This document shows positions 7,712 through 15,275 of a DNA stretch of 64,000 nt, one piece after another. The notes below the pieces were generated by a model that was not told the DNA's origin, ran no database searches, and saw only the letters and a list, made by a program, of their open reading frames with translations. This stretch comes from Amycolatopsis lurida (GTDB lineage Bacteria > Actinomycetota > Actinomycetes > Mycobacteriales > Pseudonocardiaceae), in NCBI RefSeq assembly GCF_900105055.1, contig NZ_FNTA01000004.1:4681501-4745500 (forward strand), written 5' to 3'. Both the position numbers and the translations under genes were made by a program. The stretch's first letter is position 1. Every line of letters starts with the position of its first letter.

Positions 7712-10129
7712 ATGAACCGGAAGAGCGTGCTCAAGAACCCAGTGCTCTGGATTCTCGCGGCGGTACTGGCGTTTCTCGCATACAACACGATCTTCGACAG
7801 TGATCGTGGCTACACCCAGGTGCCGATCTCGATCGCGAACCAGCAGATCACCGCGAACAACGTCAAGGAAGCCTCGCAAGAGGACAAGGAACAGCAGATC
7901 AAGCTGCTGCTGAACAAGAAGATCGAGGTCGACGGCCAGCAGGTCGACCAGATCATCGCGCAGTACCCGGCGAACGTGGCGGGCACCATCTACGGCCAGC
8001 TCATCGGCCTCAAGAGCGGTGACAACCCGGTCAAGTTCACCACCAAGGTCACCCAGCAGAACGTCCTCACCCAGATCCTGATCTTCGCCATCCCGCTGGC
8101 GCTGGTGCTGGGCCTGCTGATGTGGATGATGAACAACGCGCAGGGCGGCGGGAACCGCGTCCTCAACTTCGGCAAGTCGAAGGCCAAGCAGCTCAACAAG
8201 GACATGCCCAAGACGACCTTCGGGGACGTCGCGGGCGCCGACGAGGCCGTCGAAGAGCTGTACGAGATCAAGGACTTCCTGCAGAACCCGGCGCGCTACC
8301 AGGCGCTCGGCGCGAAGATCCCCAAGGGCGTCTTGCTCTACGGGCCGCCCGGTACCGGTAAGACGCTGCTCGCGCGAGCCGTCGCCGGCGAGGCGGGCGT
8401 GCCGTTCTACACGATCTCCGGTTCCGACTTCGTCGAGATGTTCGTCGGTGTCGGCGCCTCGCGAGTCCGCGACCTGTTCGAGCAGGCCAAGCAGAACGCG
8501 CCCTGCATCATCTTCGTCGACGAGATCGACGCGGTCGGCCGCCAGCGCGGCGCCGGCCTCGGCGGCGGCCACGACGAACGCGAGCAGACGCTGAACCAGC
8601 TCCTCGTCGAAATGGACGGCTTCGACGCGCGCGGCGGCATCATCCTGATCGCCGCCACCAACCGTCCCGACATCCTCGACCCGGCGCTCCTGCGCCCCGG
8701 CCGCTTCGACCGCCAGATCCCGGTGTCCGCGCCGGACATGCGCGGCCGCAAGGCGATCCTCGAGGTGCACGCCAAGGGCAAGCCGATCGCGCAGGGCACC
8801 GACCTGAGCAGCCTCGCCAAGCGGACCGTCGGCATGTCCGGCGCGGACCTGGCGAACGTGCTCAACGAGGCCGCGTTGCTCACCGCCCGCCAGAACGGGC
8901 ACGTGATCACCGACGCCGCGCTGGAGGAGTCGGTCGACCGCGTCGTCGGCGGCCCCGCCCGCAAGAGCCGGATCATCTCCGAGAAGGAGAAGAAGATCAC
9001 GGCCTACCACGAGGGCGGGCACGCGCTCGCCGCGTGGGCGATGCCGGACATCGAACCGGTCTACAAACTGACGATCCTGCCGCGCGGGCGCACCGGCGGT
9101 CACGCCCTGCTCGTCCCGGAGGACGACAAGGAGTTGATGACCCGCTCGGAGATGATCGGGCGCCTGGTCTTCGCGATGGGCGGCCGGACGGCGGAGGAGC
9201 TCGTCTTCCACGAGCCCACCACCGGTGCCTCCTCCGACATCGAGCAGGCGACCAAGATCGCCCGCGCGATGGTCACCGAGTACGGCATGAGCGCCCGGCT
9301 CGGCGCGGTCAAGTACGGCCAGGAGCAGGGCGACCCGTTCCTCGGCCGCTCGGCGGGCCGCCAGGCGGACTACTCGCTCGAGGTCGCGCACGAGATCGAC
9401 GAGGAGGTGCGCAAGCTCATCGAGACCGCGCACACCGAGGCGTGGCACGTGCTGAGCACCTACCGCGACGTGCTGGACGAGCTGGTCATCGAGCTCCTCG
9501 AGAAGGAGACGCTGACCCGCAAGGACCTCGAGCGGATCTTCGCGACCGTCGAGAAGCGCCCGCACATCACCATCTTCAACGAGTTCGGCGACCGCAAGCC
9601 GTCCGACAAGCCGCCGATCAAGACCCCCGGCGAGCTGGCGATGGAGCGCGGCGAGCCGTGGCCGCCGCCGGAGGAGAAGAAGGAACAGCCGGTGCTGCAG
9701 CCGGCGCCGACCCCGGTCGGCACCGCGCAGGGCGGCGGCGACCTTCCCGGTGGCCCGCCGTACGCGCAGCCCGCTCCGCCGCCGGATCCGAACGCGAACC
9801 CGTACGCTCCGCCGCCGCCGGGCGCCTACCCCAACGGTGGTCGCCCCAACGGTGGGCCGAACGGCACCGGTCACTGGCCCCAGGCATATGGTGGGCAGCA
9901 GCCGGGCGGTCCGGCAGGCGGTTACCAGGGTGGACCCGTTGGCGGTCCGCCGAACTACGGGGCTCCTCCCGGATGGACCCCGGCCACGCAGCCGGGCGGC
10001 CAGCCGAACCAGCCCTGGCGTCCCGCCGAAGACCGCCCGCGTGACGGCTGGTTCGCTGACCAGCCCGGCGGTCAGCAGGACGAAGGACAGCAACGGCGTG
10101 ACGACGGACAGGACGACACCAAGCGGTAA
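7712..10129 (+). CDS. ftsH: ATP-dependent zinc metalloprotease FtsH
   Basis: Membrane-bound AAA+ protease that degrades misfolded and regulatory membrane and cytosolic proteins. Membrane segments are at about residues 9-28 and 109-132, enclosing a short extracytoplasmic domain. The Walker A motif GPPGTGKT is at 211-218, Walker B is in IIFVDEIDA, and the second region of homology is at ATNRPDILDPALLRPGRFD. The zinc site HEGGH is at 433-437. At 805 residues it is longer than the usual ~640 because of a Pro/Gly/Asn/Gln-rich tail of about 150 residues, as in other actinobacterial FtsH proteins. folE starts inside its last codons (32-base overlap in another frame). Confidence 0.97.
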   Translation: MNRKSVLKNPVLWILAAVLAFLAYNTIFDSDRGYTQVPISIANQQITANNVKEASQEDKEQQIKLLLNKKIEVDGQQVDQIIAQYPANVAGTIYGQLIGLKSGDNPVKFTTKVTQQNVLTQILIFAIPLALVLGLLMWMMNNAQGGGNRVLNFGKSKAKQLNKDMPKTTFGDVAGADEAVEELYEIKDFLQNPARYQALGAKIPKGVLLYGPPGTGKTLLARAVAGEAGVPFYTISGSDFVEMFVGVGASRVRDLFEQAKQNAPCIIFVDEIDAVGRQRGAGLGGGHDEREQTLNQLLVEMDGFDARGGIILIAATNRPDILDPALLRPGRFDRQIPVSAPDMRGRKAILEVHAKGKPIAQGTDLSSLAKRTVGMSGADLANVLNEAALLTARQNGHVITDAALEESVDRVVGGPARKSRIISEKEKKITAYHEGGHALAAWAMPDIEPVYKLTILPRGRTGGHALLVPEDDKELMTRSEMIGRLVFAMGGRTAEELVFHEPTTGASSDIEQATKIARAMVTEYGMSARLGAVKYGQEQGDPFLGRSAGRQADYSLEVAHEIDEEVRKLIETAHTEAWHVLSTYRDVLDELVIELLEKETLTRKDLERIFATVEKRPHITIFNEFGDRKPSDKPPIKTPGELAMERGEPWPPPEEKKEQPVLQPAPTPVGTAQGGGDLPGGPPYAQPAPPPDPNANPYAPPPPGAYPNGGRPNGGPNGTGHWPQAYGGQQPGGPAGGYQGGPVGGPPNYGAPPGWTPATQPGGQPNQPWRPAEDRPRDGWFADQPGGQQDEGQQRRDDGQDDTKR

Positions 10130-11687
10130 CGGCGCGAGCCCGGTCTTCGACCAGGACCGGGCCGAGAAAGCCGTACGCGAACTCCTGCTCGCCTGTGGTG
10201 AGGACCCGGACCGGGACGGTCTCTTGGAGACCCCGGCCCGGGTCGCTCGCGCTTACCGGGAAATGTTCGCCGGGCTCTACACCGAACCGGACCGCGTCCT
10301 GGACCGCACGTTCGACGAGGCACACGAAGAACTCGTGCTGGTGACGGACATCCCGATGTTCTCGACCTGCGTACCCAGCAAGCAGACGGTGAACGCGGTC
10401 GGAGGCCGGAAGCAAGCGGCCGAGGTCGAAGTCGGTGACAAGCTGTGGACTCTGTCGGGCGGCAAGGTCGAGGAGACCACGGTCACCGAGATCAGCTCGC
10501 ACCAGACTCGTGAGCTTGTCGAGGTCAGGACCGCGGGGGGAAGTTTCAAGGTCACTCCTGACCACCCTTTGGCGACGCCGAAGGGATGGATGGAAGCCAA
10601 GGACGTCGAGGGTTCCTTCATCGAGTGGACCCACGCGCGCAAGCTCAACCGGGATCGGTGGAAGCCGAAGTTCGGGTACGACTTCGGCTATGTCATCGGT
10701 GCGACCTGCTCGGACGGGACCGTCGCCGAGCGCTACGTCTCCCTCGTGGTAAACGACCGCGACTTCGCGAAGAAGTACGCCGAAGCGCTCTACCGGGCCT
10801 TCGGGATCGAGGCGAAGCTCGAACCGGTCACGCGGCCGTCGGGCTATCTCGCGCGCGACGTTCCAGGATTCCGGGTGCGAGTCGTCTCGTCGTTCCTCGC
10901 GGATCTGATGCGGCAGTACGTCGGCGGCGATGCCCACCATCAGCGGCAGCGCTTCCCGATGGTCGTTCTCAACGACTTGAGCACGTTCAACGGCTTTCTC
11001 GACGGATATGTGGACGGAGATGGCTTCCGGCACAAGAAGATCGCGGGTCGAACGATCGTCAGTGCGAACGTCCCCTTCCTGGAGGATCTGGCCACGGTCA
11101 TCGGGGCACGTTTCACCCCTCGGACCGGGGGAATCGCCTCGCAGCTTTACGTGGCCGACAGCTGGTTCAGGCGGCACGGTTTCCCGCAGGATGACTACAC
11201 AACCGATCTGATCGAGTCGGAGTACGTCGAGGTCGAGTCGGTCCGGCCGGTGAAGGCCACGGGAACCAAGCCCTACACGGTGTACAGCTTCAAATGTGAG
11301 CCTCACCCGACCTTCCTGATCGCCGGGCACCTGACGCACAACTGTGAACACCACCTCGTGCCCTTCCACGGTGTCGCCCACGTCGGCTACATCCCGAACG
11401 GCCACGGCAAGGTCACCGGCCTGTCCAAACTGGCCCGTCTCGTCGACCTCTACGCCAAGCGCCCGCAGGTCCAGGAGCGCCTCACCTCGCAGGTCGCCGA
11501 CGCACTCATGCGCAAACTCGAGCCCCGCGGCGCGATCGTCGTGGTCGAGGCCGAGCATCTCTGCATGGCCATGCGCGGTATCCGCAAACCCGGCGCCCGG
11601 ACGACGACGTCGGCCGTGCGCGGTCTGTTGCAGACTTCGGCGTCCTCGCGGGCGGAGGCGCTGGATCTGATCAAGGGCCGTCGATGA
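10098..11687 (+). CDS. folE: GTP cyclohydrolase I precursor, interrupted by an intein
   Basis: FolE converts GTP to dihydroneopterin triphosphate, the first step of folate synthesis. The 529-codon frame splits into an N-extein of 90 residues, a 325-residue intein, and a C-extein of 114 residues. Joined exteins give a 204-residue enzyme of normal length. The insertion lies in the catalytic zinc site: DIPMFST is followed by the intein, then C-E-H-H-L. The first extein residue after the intein is the zinc-ligand cysteine of the CEHH motif, and the remaining ligand cysteine is in EAEHLCMAMRG. Without splicing the enzyme should be inactive. GTG start at 10098 gives VTTDRTTPSGNG; the gene overlaps ftsH by 32 bases and folP by four. 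Confidence 0.95.
   Translation: MTTDRTTPSGNGASPVFDQDRAEKAVRELLLACGEDPDRDGLLETPARVARAYREMFAGLYTEPDRVLDRTFDEAHEELVLVTDIPMFSTCVPSKQTVNAVGGRKQAAEVEVGDKLWTLSGGKVEETTVTEISSHQTRELVEVRTAGGSFKVTPDHPLATPKGWMEAKDVEGSFIEWTHARKLNRDRWKPKFGYDFGYVIGATCSDGTVAERYVSLVVNDRDFAKKYAEALYRAFGIEAKLEPVTRPSGYLARDVPGFRVRVVSSFLADLMRQYVGGDAHHQRQRFPMVVLNDLSTFNGFLDGYVDGDGFRHKKIAGRTIVSANVPFLEDLATVIGARFTPRTGGIASQLYVADSWFRRHGFPQDDYTTDLIESEYVEVESVRPVKATGTKPYTVYSFKCEPHPTFLIAGHLTHNCEHHLVPFHGVAHVGYIPNGHGKVTGLSKLARLVDLYAKRPQVQERLTSQVADALMRKLEPRGAIVVVEAEHLCMAMRGIRKPGARTTTSAVRGLLQTSASSRAEALDLIKGRR
10368..11342 (+). mobile_element. intein with LAGLIDADG homing endonuclease, in FolE
   Basis: A 325-residue in-frame intein (FolE precursor residues 91-415). 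Splicing blocks are complete: Cys1 (CVPSKQT), the block B TxxH motif T-P-D-H at precursor residues 153-156, a C-terminal block with HPTFLIAGHLTHN, the terminal His-Asn, and Cys at +1. The centre holds two LAGLIDADG-type motifs, DFGYVIGATCSDG (195-207) and GFLDGYVDGDG (299-309), each keeping an acidic residue near its end, so the endonuclease may still be active. Exteins are recognisable GTP cyclohydrolase I on both sides. Splicing follows from intact motifs and is not shown by the sequence itself. Confidence 0.94.
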
Positions 11688-12526
11688 CCGCCCTGCCCCG
11701 GCCCGGCCGGTGCGCGGTGATGGGCATTCTCAACGTCACCCCCGATTCCTTTTCGGACGGTGGCCGCTACCTCGGTGTCGAGCAGGCGCTGGAGCACGCG
11801 CACGAGATGTGGGCGCGTGGCGCGGATCTGATCGACATCGGCGGGGAGTCGACGCGGCCGGGGGCGTCCCGGGTGGACGCCGACACCGAGATTTCCCGGA
11901 TCATGCCGGTGATCCGCGTGCTCGCCGCCGACGGTGTCGCGATGTCCGTGGACACCACCCGCGCCGAGGTCGCCCTCGCCGCGGTCGAGGCGGGCGCGTC
12001 CGTCATCAACGACGTCTCCGGCGGGCTGGCCGATCCGAACATGGCGAAGGTCGCCGCCGAGACGGGTGTCCCGTATGTACTGATGCACTGGCGCGGGCAC
12101 AGCAAGGACATGAACGCGCTGGCGTCCTATGAGGACGTCGTCGCGGACGTGCGCGCCGAGCTCCTGTCCCGAGTGGACGAAGCGCTCGCCGCCGGTGTCG
12201 ACCGGAGTGCCATCGTGCTCGACCCCGGGCTCGGGTTCGCGAAGAACGCGGAGCACGACTGGGCGTTGTTGAACGGCCTGGATTCCTTTCTGTCACTGGG
12301 TTTCCCGGTTCTCGTCGGCGCGTCGCGCAAACGGTTCCTCGGGCGCCTTTTGTCCGGAAAGGACGGAAAGCCCGCTCCGCCGGACGGCCGCGAGAACGCG
12401 ACCGCGGCCGTGTCCGCGCTCGCCGCGGCGGCCGGCGCCTGGGGAGTGCGGGTGCACGAGGTCGGCGCGAGCATCGACGCCGTGACCGTCGCGGCGGCTT
12501 GGCGGAAGGGGAGTCCCGTTGTCTGA
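11684..12526 (+). CDS. folP: dihydropteroate synthase
   Basis: FolP condenses 4-aminobenzoate with 6-hydroxymethyl-dihydropterin diphosphate; it is the target of sulfonamides. The N-terminal pterin-binding signature MGILNVTPDSFSDGG is intact, followed by DIGGESTRPG and, further on, the conserved SVDTTRAEVA and INDVSGG segments and the C-terminal GASRKRF with the phosphate-binding arginine and lysine. At 280 residues it has the usual length. Its ATG overlaps the folE stop (ATGA), and the downstream folB starts inside its 3' end, so the folate genes are translationally coupled. Confidence 0.96.
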   Translation: MTALPRPGRCAVMGILNVTPDSFSDGGRYLGVEQALEHAHEMWARGADLIDIGGESTRPGASRVDADTEISRIMPVIRVLAADGVAMSVDTTRAEVALAAVEAGASVINDVSGGLADPNMAKVAAETGVPYVLMHWRGHSKDMNALASYEDVVADVRAELLSRVDEALAAGVDRSAIVLDPGLGFAKNAEHDWALLNGLDSFLSLGFPVLVGASRKRFLGRLLSGKDGKPAPPDGRENATAAVSALAAAAGAWGVRVHEVGASIDAVTVAAAWRKGSPVV

Positions 12527-12887
12527 CCGGATCACGTTGACCGGGTTGAGGGTCTTCGGCAGGCACGGGGTCTTCGACCACGAGAAGCGGGACGGGCAGG
12601 AGTTCGTCGTCGACATCGTGGTGTGGCTGGACCTCGGCCCGGCCGCCGCGTCCGACGACCTGACCAAGACGCTGCACTACGGCGAACTGGCGGAGCTCGC
12701 CGCCGGGATCGTGGCGGGCGAGCCGTACGACCTCATCGAGAGTGTCGCCGGGAAGATCGCCGACGAGGTGCTGCGTGACGAGCGGCTGACCGCCGTCGAG
12801 GTGACGGTGCACAAGCCCTCCGCGCCGATCCCGCTGAACTTCGACGACGTCGCCGTCACGGTGTTTTCCGAGAGAAGACGACAGTGA
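12519..12887 (+). CDS. folB: dihydroneopterin aldolase
   Basis: FolB cleaves 7,8-dihydroneopterin to 6-hydroxymethyl-dihydropterin and glycolaldehyde. The 122-residue length, the N-terminal LTGLRVFGRHGVFDHEKRDGQEF block and the C-terminal VHKPSAPIP motif match the family. The start is a TTG that overlaps folP by eight bases; it is the only start codon that precedes the first conserved strand, so a weak, coupled start is likely. folK begins 46 bases downstream. The order folP-folB-folK mirrors the order of reactions around the pterin branch. Confidence 0.93.
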   Translation: MSDRITLTGLRVFGRHGVFDHEKRDGQEFVVDIVVWLDLGPAAASDDLTKTLHYGELAELAAGIVAGEPYDLIESVAGKIADEVLRDERLTAVEVTVHKPSAPIPLNFDDVAVTVFSERRRQ

Positions 12888-12933
12888 AGTCTCCGATCGC
12901 ACGCTGCGCGCACTCACAGAGACGGTGGGAGCG

Positions 12934-13422
12934 ATGAGCCGCGCGCTGCTCTCGCTCGGTTCCAACTTGGGGGACCGGCTCGCTTACCTTCGGTCCGCCC
13001 TCGACGCGGTCCGGCCCGCGGTCGTCGCGGTGTCGTCGGTCTACGAGACGAAGGCGTGGGGTGTCGAGGACCAGCCCGATTTCCTCAACGCCGTCGTCCT
13101 GGTCGACGACCCGGCGCGGGATCACTGGGACTGGCTGCGCACCGGACAGGCCGCCGAGCAGGCGGCGGAACGCGTGCGCGAACTCCGGTGGGGTCCGCGC
13201 ACGCTGGATGTCGACATAGTGACCGTGGACGGGGTGCGCTCCGACGACCCCCAGTTGCTGCTTCCGCATCCCGGCACGCCGGAGCGCGCGAGCGTGCTGA
13301 TCCCCTGGCTGGAGATCGAGCCCGACGCGGTGCTTCCCGGCCATGGTCCCGTCGCCGACCTCCTCGCCGCCCGCCCCGCCTCGGACCGCGACTCCGTCCG
13401 CCTCACGCGTTTCGTCCTCTGA
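12934..13422 (+). CDS. folK: 6-hydroxymethyl-dihydropterin pyrophosphokinase
   Basis: FolK transfers diphosphate from ATP to 6-hydroxymethyl-dihydropterin, supplying the substrate of FolP. The protein of 162 residues opens with LLSLGSNLGDR, the family N-terminus, and has the LRWGPRTLDVDIV segment with the two magnesium-binding aspartates, followed by LPHPGTPERASVL. The ATG at 12934 is preferred over a GTG nine bases upstream because that GTG lies within the likely ribosome binding site (acggtggga). It is the last gene of the folE-folP-folB-folK run; DUF3180, usually next, is separated by a reversed MerR gene and repeats. Confidence 0.94.
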   Translation: MSRALLSLGSNLGDRLAYLRSALDAVRPAVVAVSSVYETKAWGVEDQPDFLNAVVLVDDPARDHWDWLRTGQAAEQAAERVRELRWGPRTLDVDIVTVDGVRSDDPQLLLPHPGTPERASVLIPWLEIEPDAVLPGHGPVADLLAARPASDRDSVRLTRFVL

Positions 13423-13742
13423 ATGCGGTAGTCGGCGATACGAACCACCGCATTTAGCGGACGAAACGTGCCCCTCGCGTTCAGTCCCGGCCCTGGAAGT
13501 GGGGGACTGTGTGGATTTCTGGTCATCTGACGACCCAAACCCGCACGATCACGGCCAAGCCCCAGGTAGTTTGTAATGCGAACCACTGCACTTCGGTGGG
13601 GTCGCGGAGAGGTTGCGAAAGCCACTTTCGCAACCTTCAACGTTGCGAAAGTGGCTTTCGCAACGCCCACCCCCGCGCCCCGGCCCTCGCAAGTAGATGA
13701 CTGGTTGCGGGAGCGGGGGCAGGCGGTAGCAAAGGTCCCTTG
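13422..13742. repeat. repeat-bearing intergenic region between folK and the MerR gene
   Basis: About 320 bases without a credible gene, between two convergent genes. It opens with a hairpin whose arms aatgcggt and accgcatt (13422-13454) start in the folK stop codon and resemble elements after coaX and around 44.8 kb. A fragment (gcgaaccactgcac, near 13578) recalls the same family. The double-hairpin element at 13612-13664 is listed separately. The likely roles are transcription termination in both directions, or relics of small mobile elements. No promoter for either neighbour is needed here. Confidence 0.6.
13612..13664. repeat. 53-bp palindromic repeat element, copy 1
   Basis: Two 23-base arms (13612-13634 and 13642-13664) are exact reverse complements around a seven-base spacer. 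Each arm is itself nearly palindromic, built from gttgcgaaag and ctttcgcaac around three central bases, so the DNA can fold as one long stem or two small ones. The second copy is at 44965-45017 with identical arms and a different spacer. Such conserved arms suggest a dispersed repeat of the genome rather than a one-off terminator. Confidence 0.85.
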
Positions 13743-14684
13743 CTACCCCAGCGCGGAGCGCAGGGCGGCGATGATCCACTCGGCCTGCGCCATCTGTGAG
13801 GGGAACGACGGCCAGCCGTTGATCTTCCCCAGCAGCATCCAGTACCGCTCGGCGCGCGGATCGGAGCTGATCGCCATCCCGTCGGTCAGCCGCTTCCGCC
13901 AGGCGGGGTCGGCCGGGTCCCGCCCGTTCCGCGAAGACTGCGTGAAGATCGTCTCCGCCAGCTCGCGGCCCTCGGCCGAGTCGGGCGCGAGGCCGGCTTC
14001 GAGCGCTTCGGTCGCCCGAGCGCTCCACGCCATCCACAGCTCCTGCTGCTTCGCGCCGAAGTCCGCTCCGTCCTGCTTCCGGAGCTGCGAGTGCCACTCG
14101 CTCATCCGGCGGATGGACGCGTGGAACTCCTCGTCCTGCACGAGTTCGGCGAACTCGATCCACGCCTCCAGCTGCTCGGGCGTCGGGTCGTCGGGCAGTT
14201 CCGGTTTCGCCGAGCGCATCCGCTCGTAGAACTCCGGGTCCAGTTCGAGCCCTTCGACCATGTCCGCCCAGAACTCGTCGAGCAAGCGTTTGCGGTCTTC
14301 GTCCGACATCGACGCGAGTTTGTTCATCAGTTCGACCTCCTCCAGCGGTGAGTCCCGTTTGGCCACCGCCCGCAGGACCGCCCGGCGCAGCTTCAGCCGC
14401 CGGATCTGCTCGTCCAGGGCGGCGACGTGCTGGACCGCGAGGTCCCCGATGGTCGCTTCCCTGGTCAGCGCCCGTTCCACGTCGACGAGGCCGAGCCCGA
14501 GCTCCCGCAGCGTCCGGACCAGTTCGAGGCGCGCCATCGCGGTGGCGTCGTAGAGCCGGTAGCCGGAGTCGGTGCGGTCGGTCGGGGGCAGGAGCCCCTC
14601 GTCGGAGTAGAAGCGGATGGTCTTCACCGGCAGGCCGGTCCGTTTGGCCAGCTCCCCGATGGTGAAAACCGCTGCGGTGCCCAT
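13743..14684 (-). CDS. MerR family transcriptional regulator
   Basis: A 313-residue regulator with an N-terminal winged helix-turn-helix of MerR type: FTIGELAKRTGLPVKTIRFY, then the wing DSGYRLYD. A coiled-coil of about residues 75-115 follows, then a long helical C-terminal domain with several tryptophans and no metal-binding cysteine pair, so an organic ligand is more likely than a metal. The start at 14684 is chosen because a MerR-type promoter lies just upstream and predicts a transcript beginning at about this codon; an ATG three codons earlier (14693) is the alternative. The gene splits the usual folK-DUF3180 order and is probably autoregulated. Confidence 0.85.
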   Translation of the reverse strand: MGTAAVFTIGELAKRTGLPVKTIRFYSDEGLLPPTDRTDSGYRLYDATAMARLELVRTLRELGLGLVDVERALTREATIGDLAVQHVAALDEQIRRLKLRRAVLRAVAKRDSPLEEVELMNKLASMSDEDRKRLLDEFWADMVEGLELDPEFYERMRSAKPELPDDPTPEQLEAWIEFAELVQDEEFHASIRRMSEWHSQLRKQDGADFGAKQQELWMAWSARATEALEAGLAPDSAEGRELAETIFTQSSRNGRDPADPAWRKRLTDGMAISSDPRAERYWMLLGKINGWPSFPSQMAQAEWIIAALRSALG

Positions 14685-14691
14685 ATGCTTC

Positions 14692-14722
14692 ATCGTCGAC
14701 TCTCCAGTTGGTGGAGAGTCAA
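14692..14722 (-). promoter_or_regulatory. MerR-type promoter with dyad operator
   Basis: Read on the minus strand, TTGACT (14717-14722) and GACGAT (14692-14697) are separated by 19 bases, the long spacer typical of MerR-controlled promoters. The spacer and flank hold a perfect dyad, gactctcca and tggagagtc (14698-14720). Transcription would start about at 14685, which makes the mRNA nearly leaderless. The dyad is also upstream of DUF3180 on the other strand. Inferred from spacing and symmetry only. Confidence 0.65.
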
Positions 14723-14744
14723 GCCTGCCAGGTAGCGTTGGACC

Positions 14745-15206
14745 ATGCACTTCACCCGGCCACGTGAGCTGGCGGTGGCCGGCCTCCTGGGTCTGGTCCT
14801 GGCCTATCTGCTCTTCCAGGTCGCCTACGGATCCATCCCCGCGCTTCCGCTCTTCGCCGGAATCACGCTGCTCGTCCTCGCGCTCTGCGAGTTCGTGCTC
14901 GCCTTCATCATCCGGTCGCGGATCAAGGAGGGGCGCGTACTCGCGGCGATCTCCGTCGCCCGATCGGTGGCCCTCGCCAAGGCCTCTTCGCTCGCCGGAT
15001 CCGCCATGACGGGCGTCTGGCTCGCGGCTTTCGCGTATCTTTTTCCGCGACGTGACGAACTCCTCGCGGCGAGCGGTGATCTCCGCTCGGCGACGGTCGG
15101 GATCGTCAGCTCGGCGGCGCTGGTAGCTGCGGCTTTGTGGCTCGAACACTGTTGCCGGACCCCCGAGGGCGGTGATCGGGGCAGCGATCCCGAGCCGACC
15201 GGTTAA
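14745..15206 (+). CDS. DUF3180 membrane protein
   Basis: A 153-residue protein with four predicted membrane helices (about residues 9-27, 32-55, 78-100 and 112-132) and a short tail. It is the small membrane protein that normally follows folK in actinobacteria. Function unknown; the link with the folate genes is by position only. Here it is cut off from folK by the MerR gene and starts 60 bases from the MerR start in the opposite direction, so its transcription may now fall under the MerR dyad. ATG start; an alternative is not apparent. Confidence 0.8.
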   Translation: MHFTRPRELAVAGLLGLVLAYLLFQVAYGSIPALPLFAGITLLVLALCEFVLAFIIRSRIKEGRVLAAISVARSVALAKASSLAGSAMTGVWLAAFAYLFPRRDELLAASGDLRSATVGIVSSAALVAAALWLEHCCRTPEGGDRGSDPEPTG

Positions 15207-15275
15207 CGCTCGGGAGCCACCGCTCGAAGTACCGACTAGGTCTCGTTCGGATTACTAGAAGGTACGGTGTTGGGC

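Noticed and set aside
7661..10093. 810-codon open frame antisense to ftsH
   Set aside because: FtsH is clear on the plus strand; the antisense product is Arg/Leu/Val-rich without domain signals, as expected from GC3 bias.
10098..11687. folE read as a pseudogene broken by an insertion
   Set aside because: The insert keeps the frame, and all splicing residues (Cys1, TxxH, His-Asn, Cys+1) are present, so an intein explains it better.
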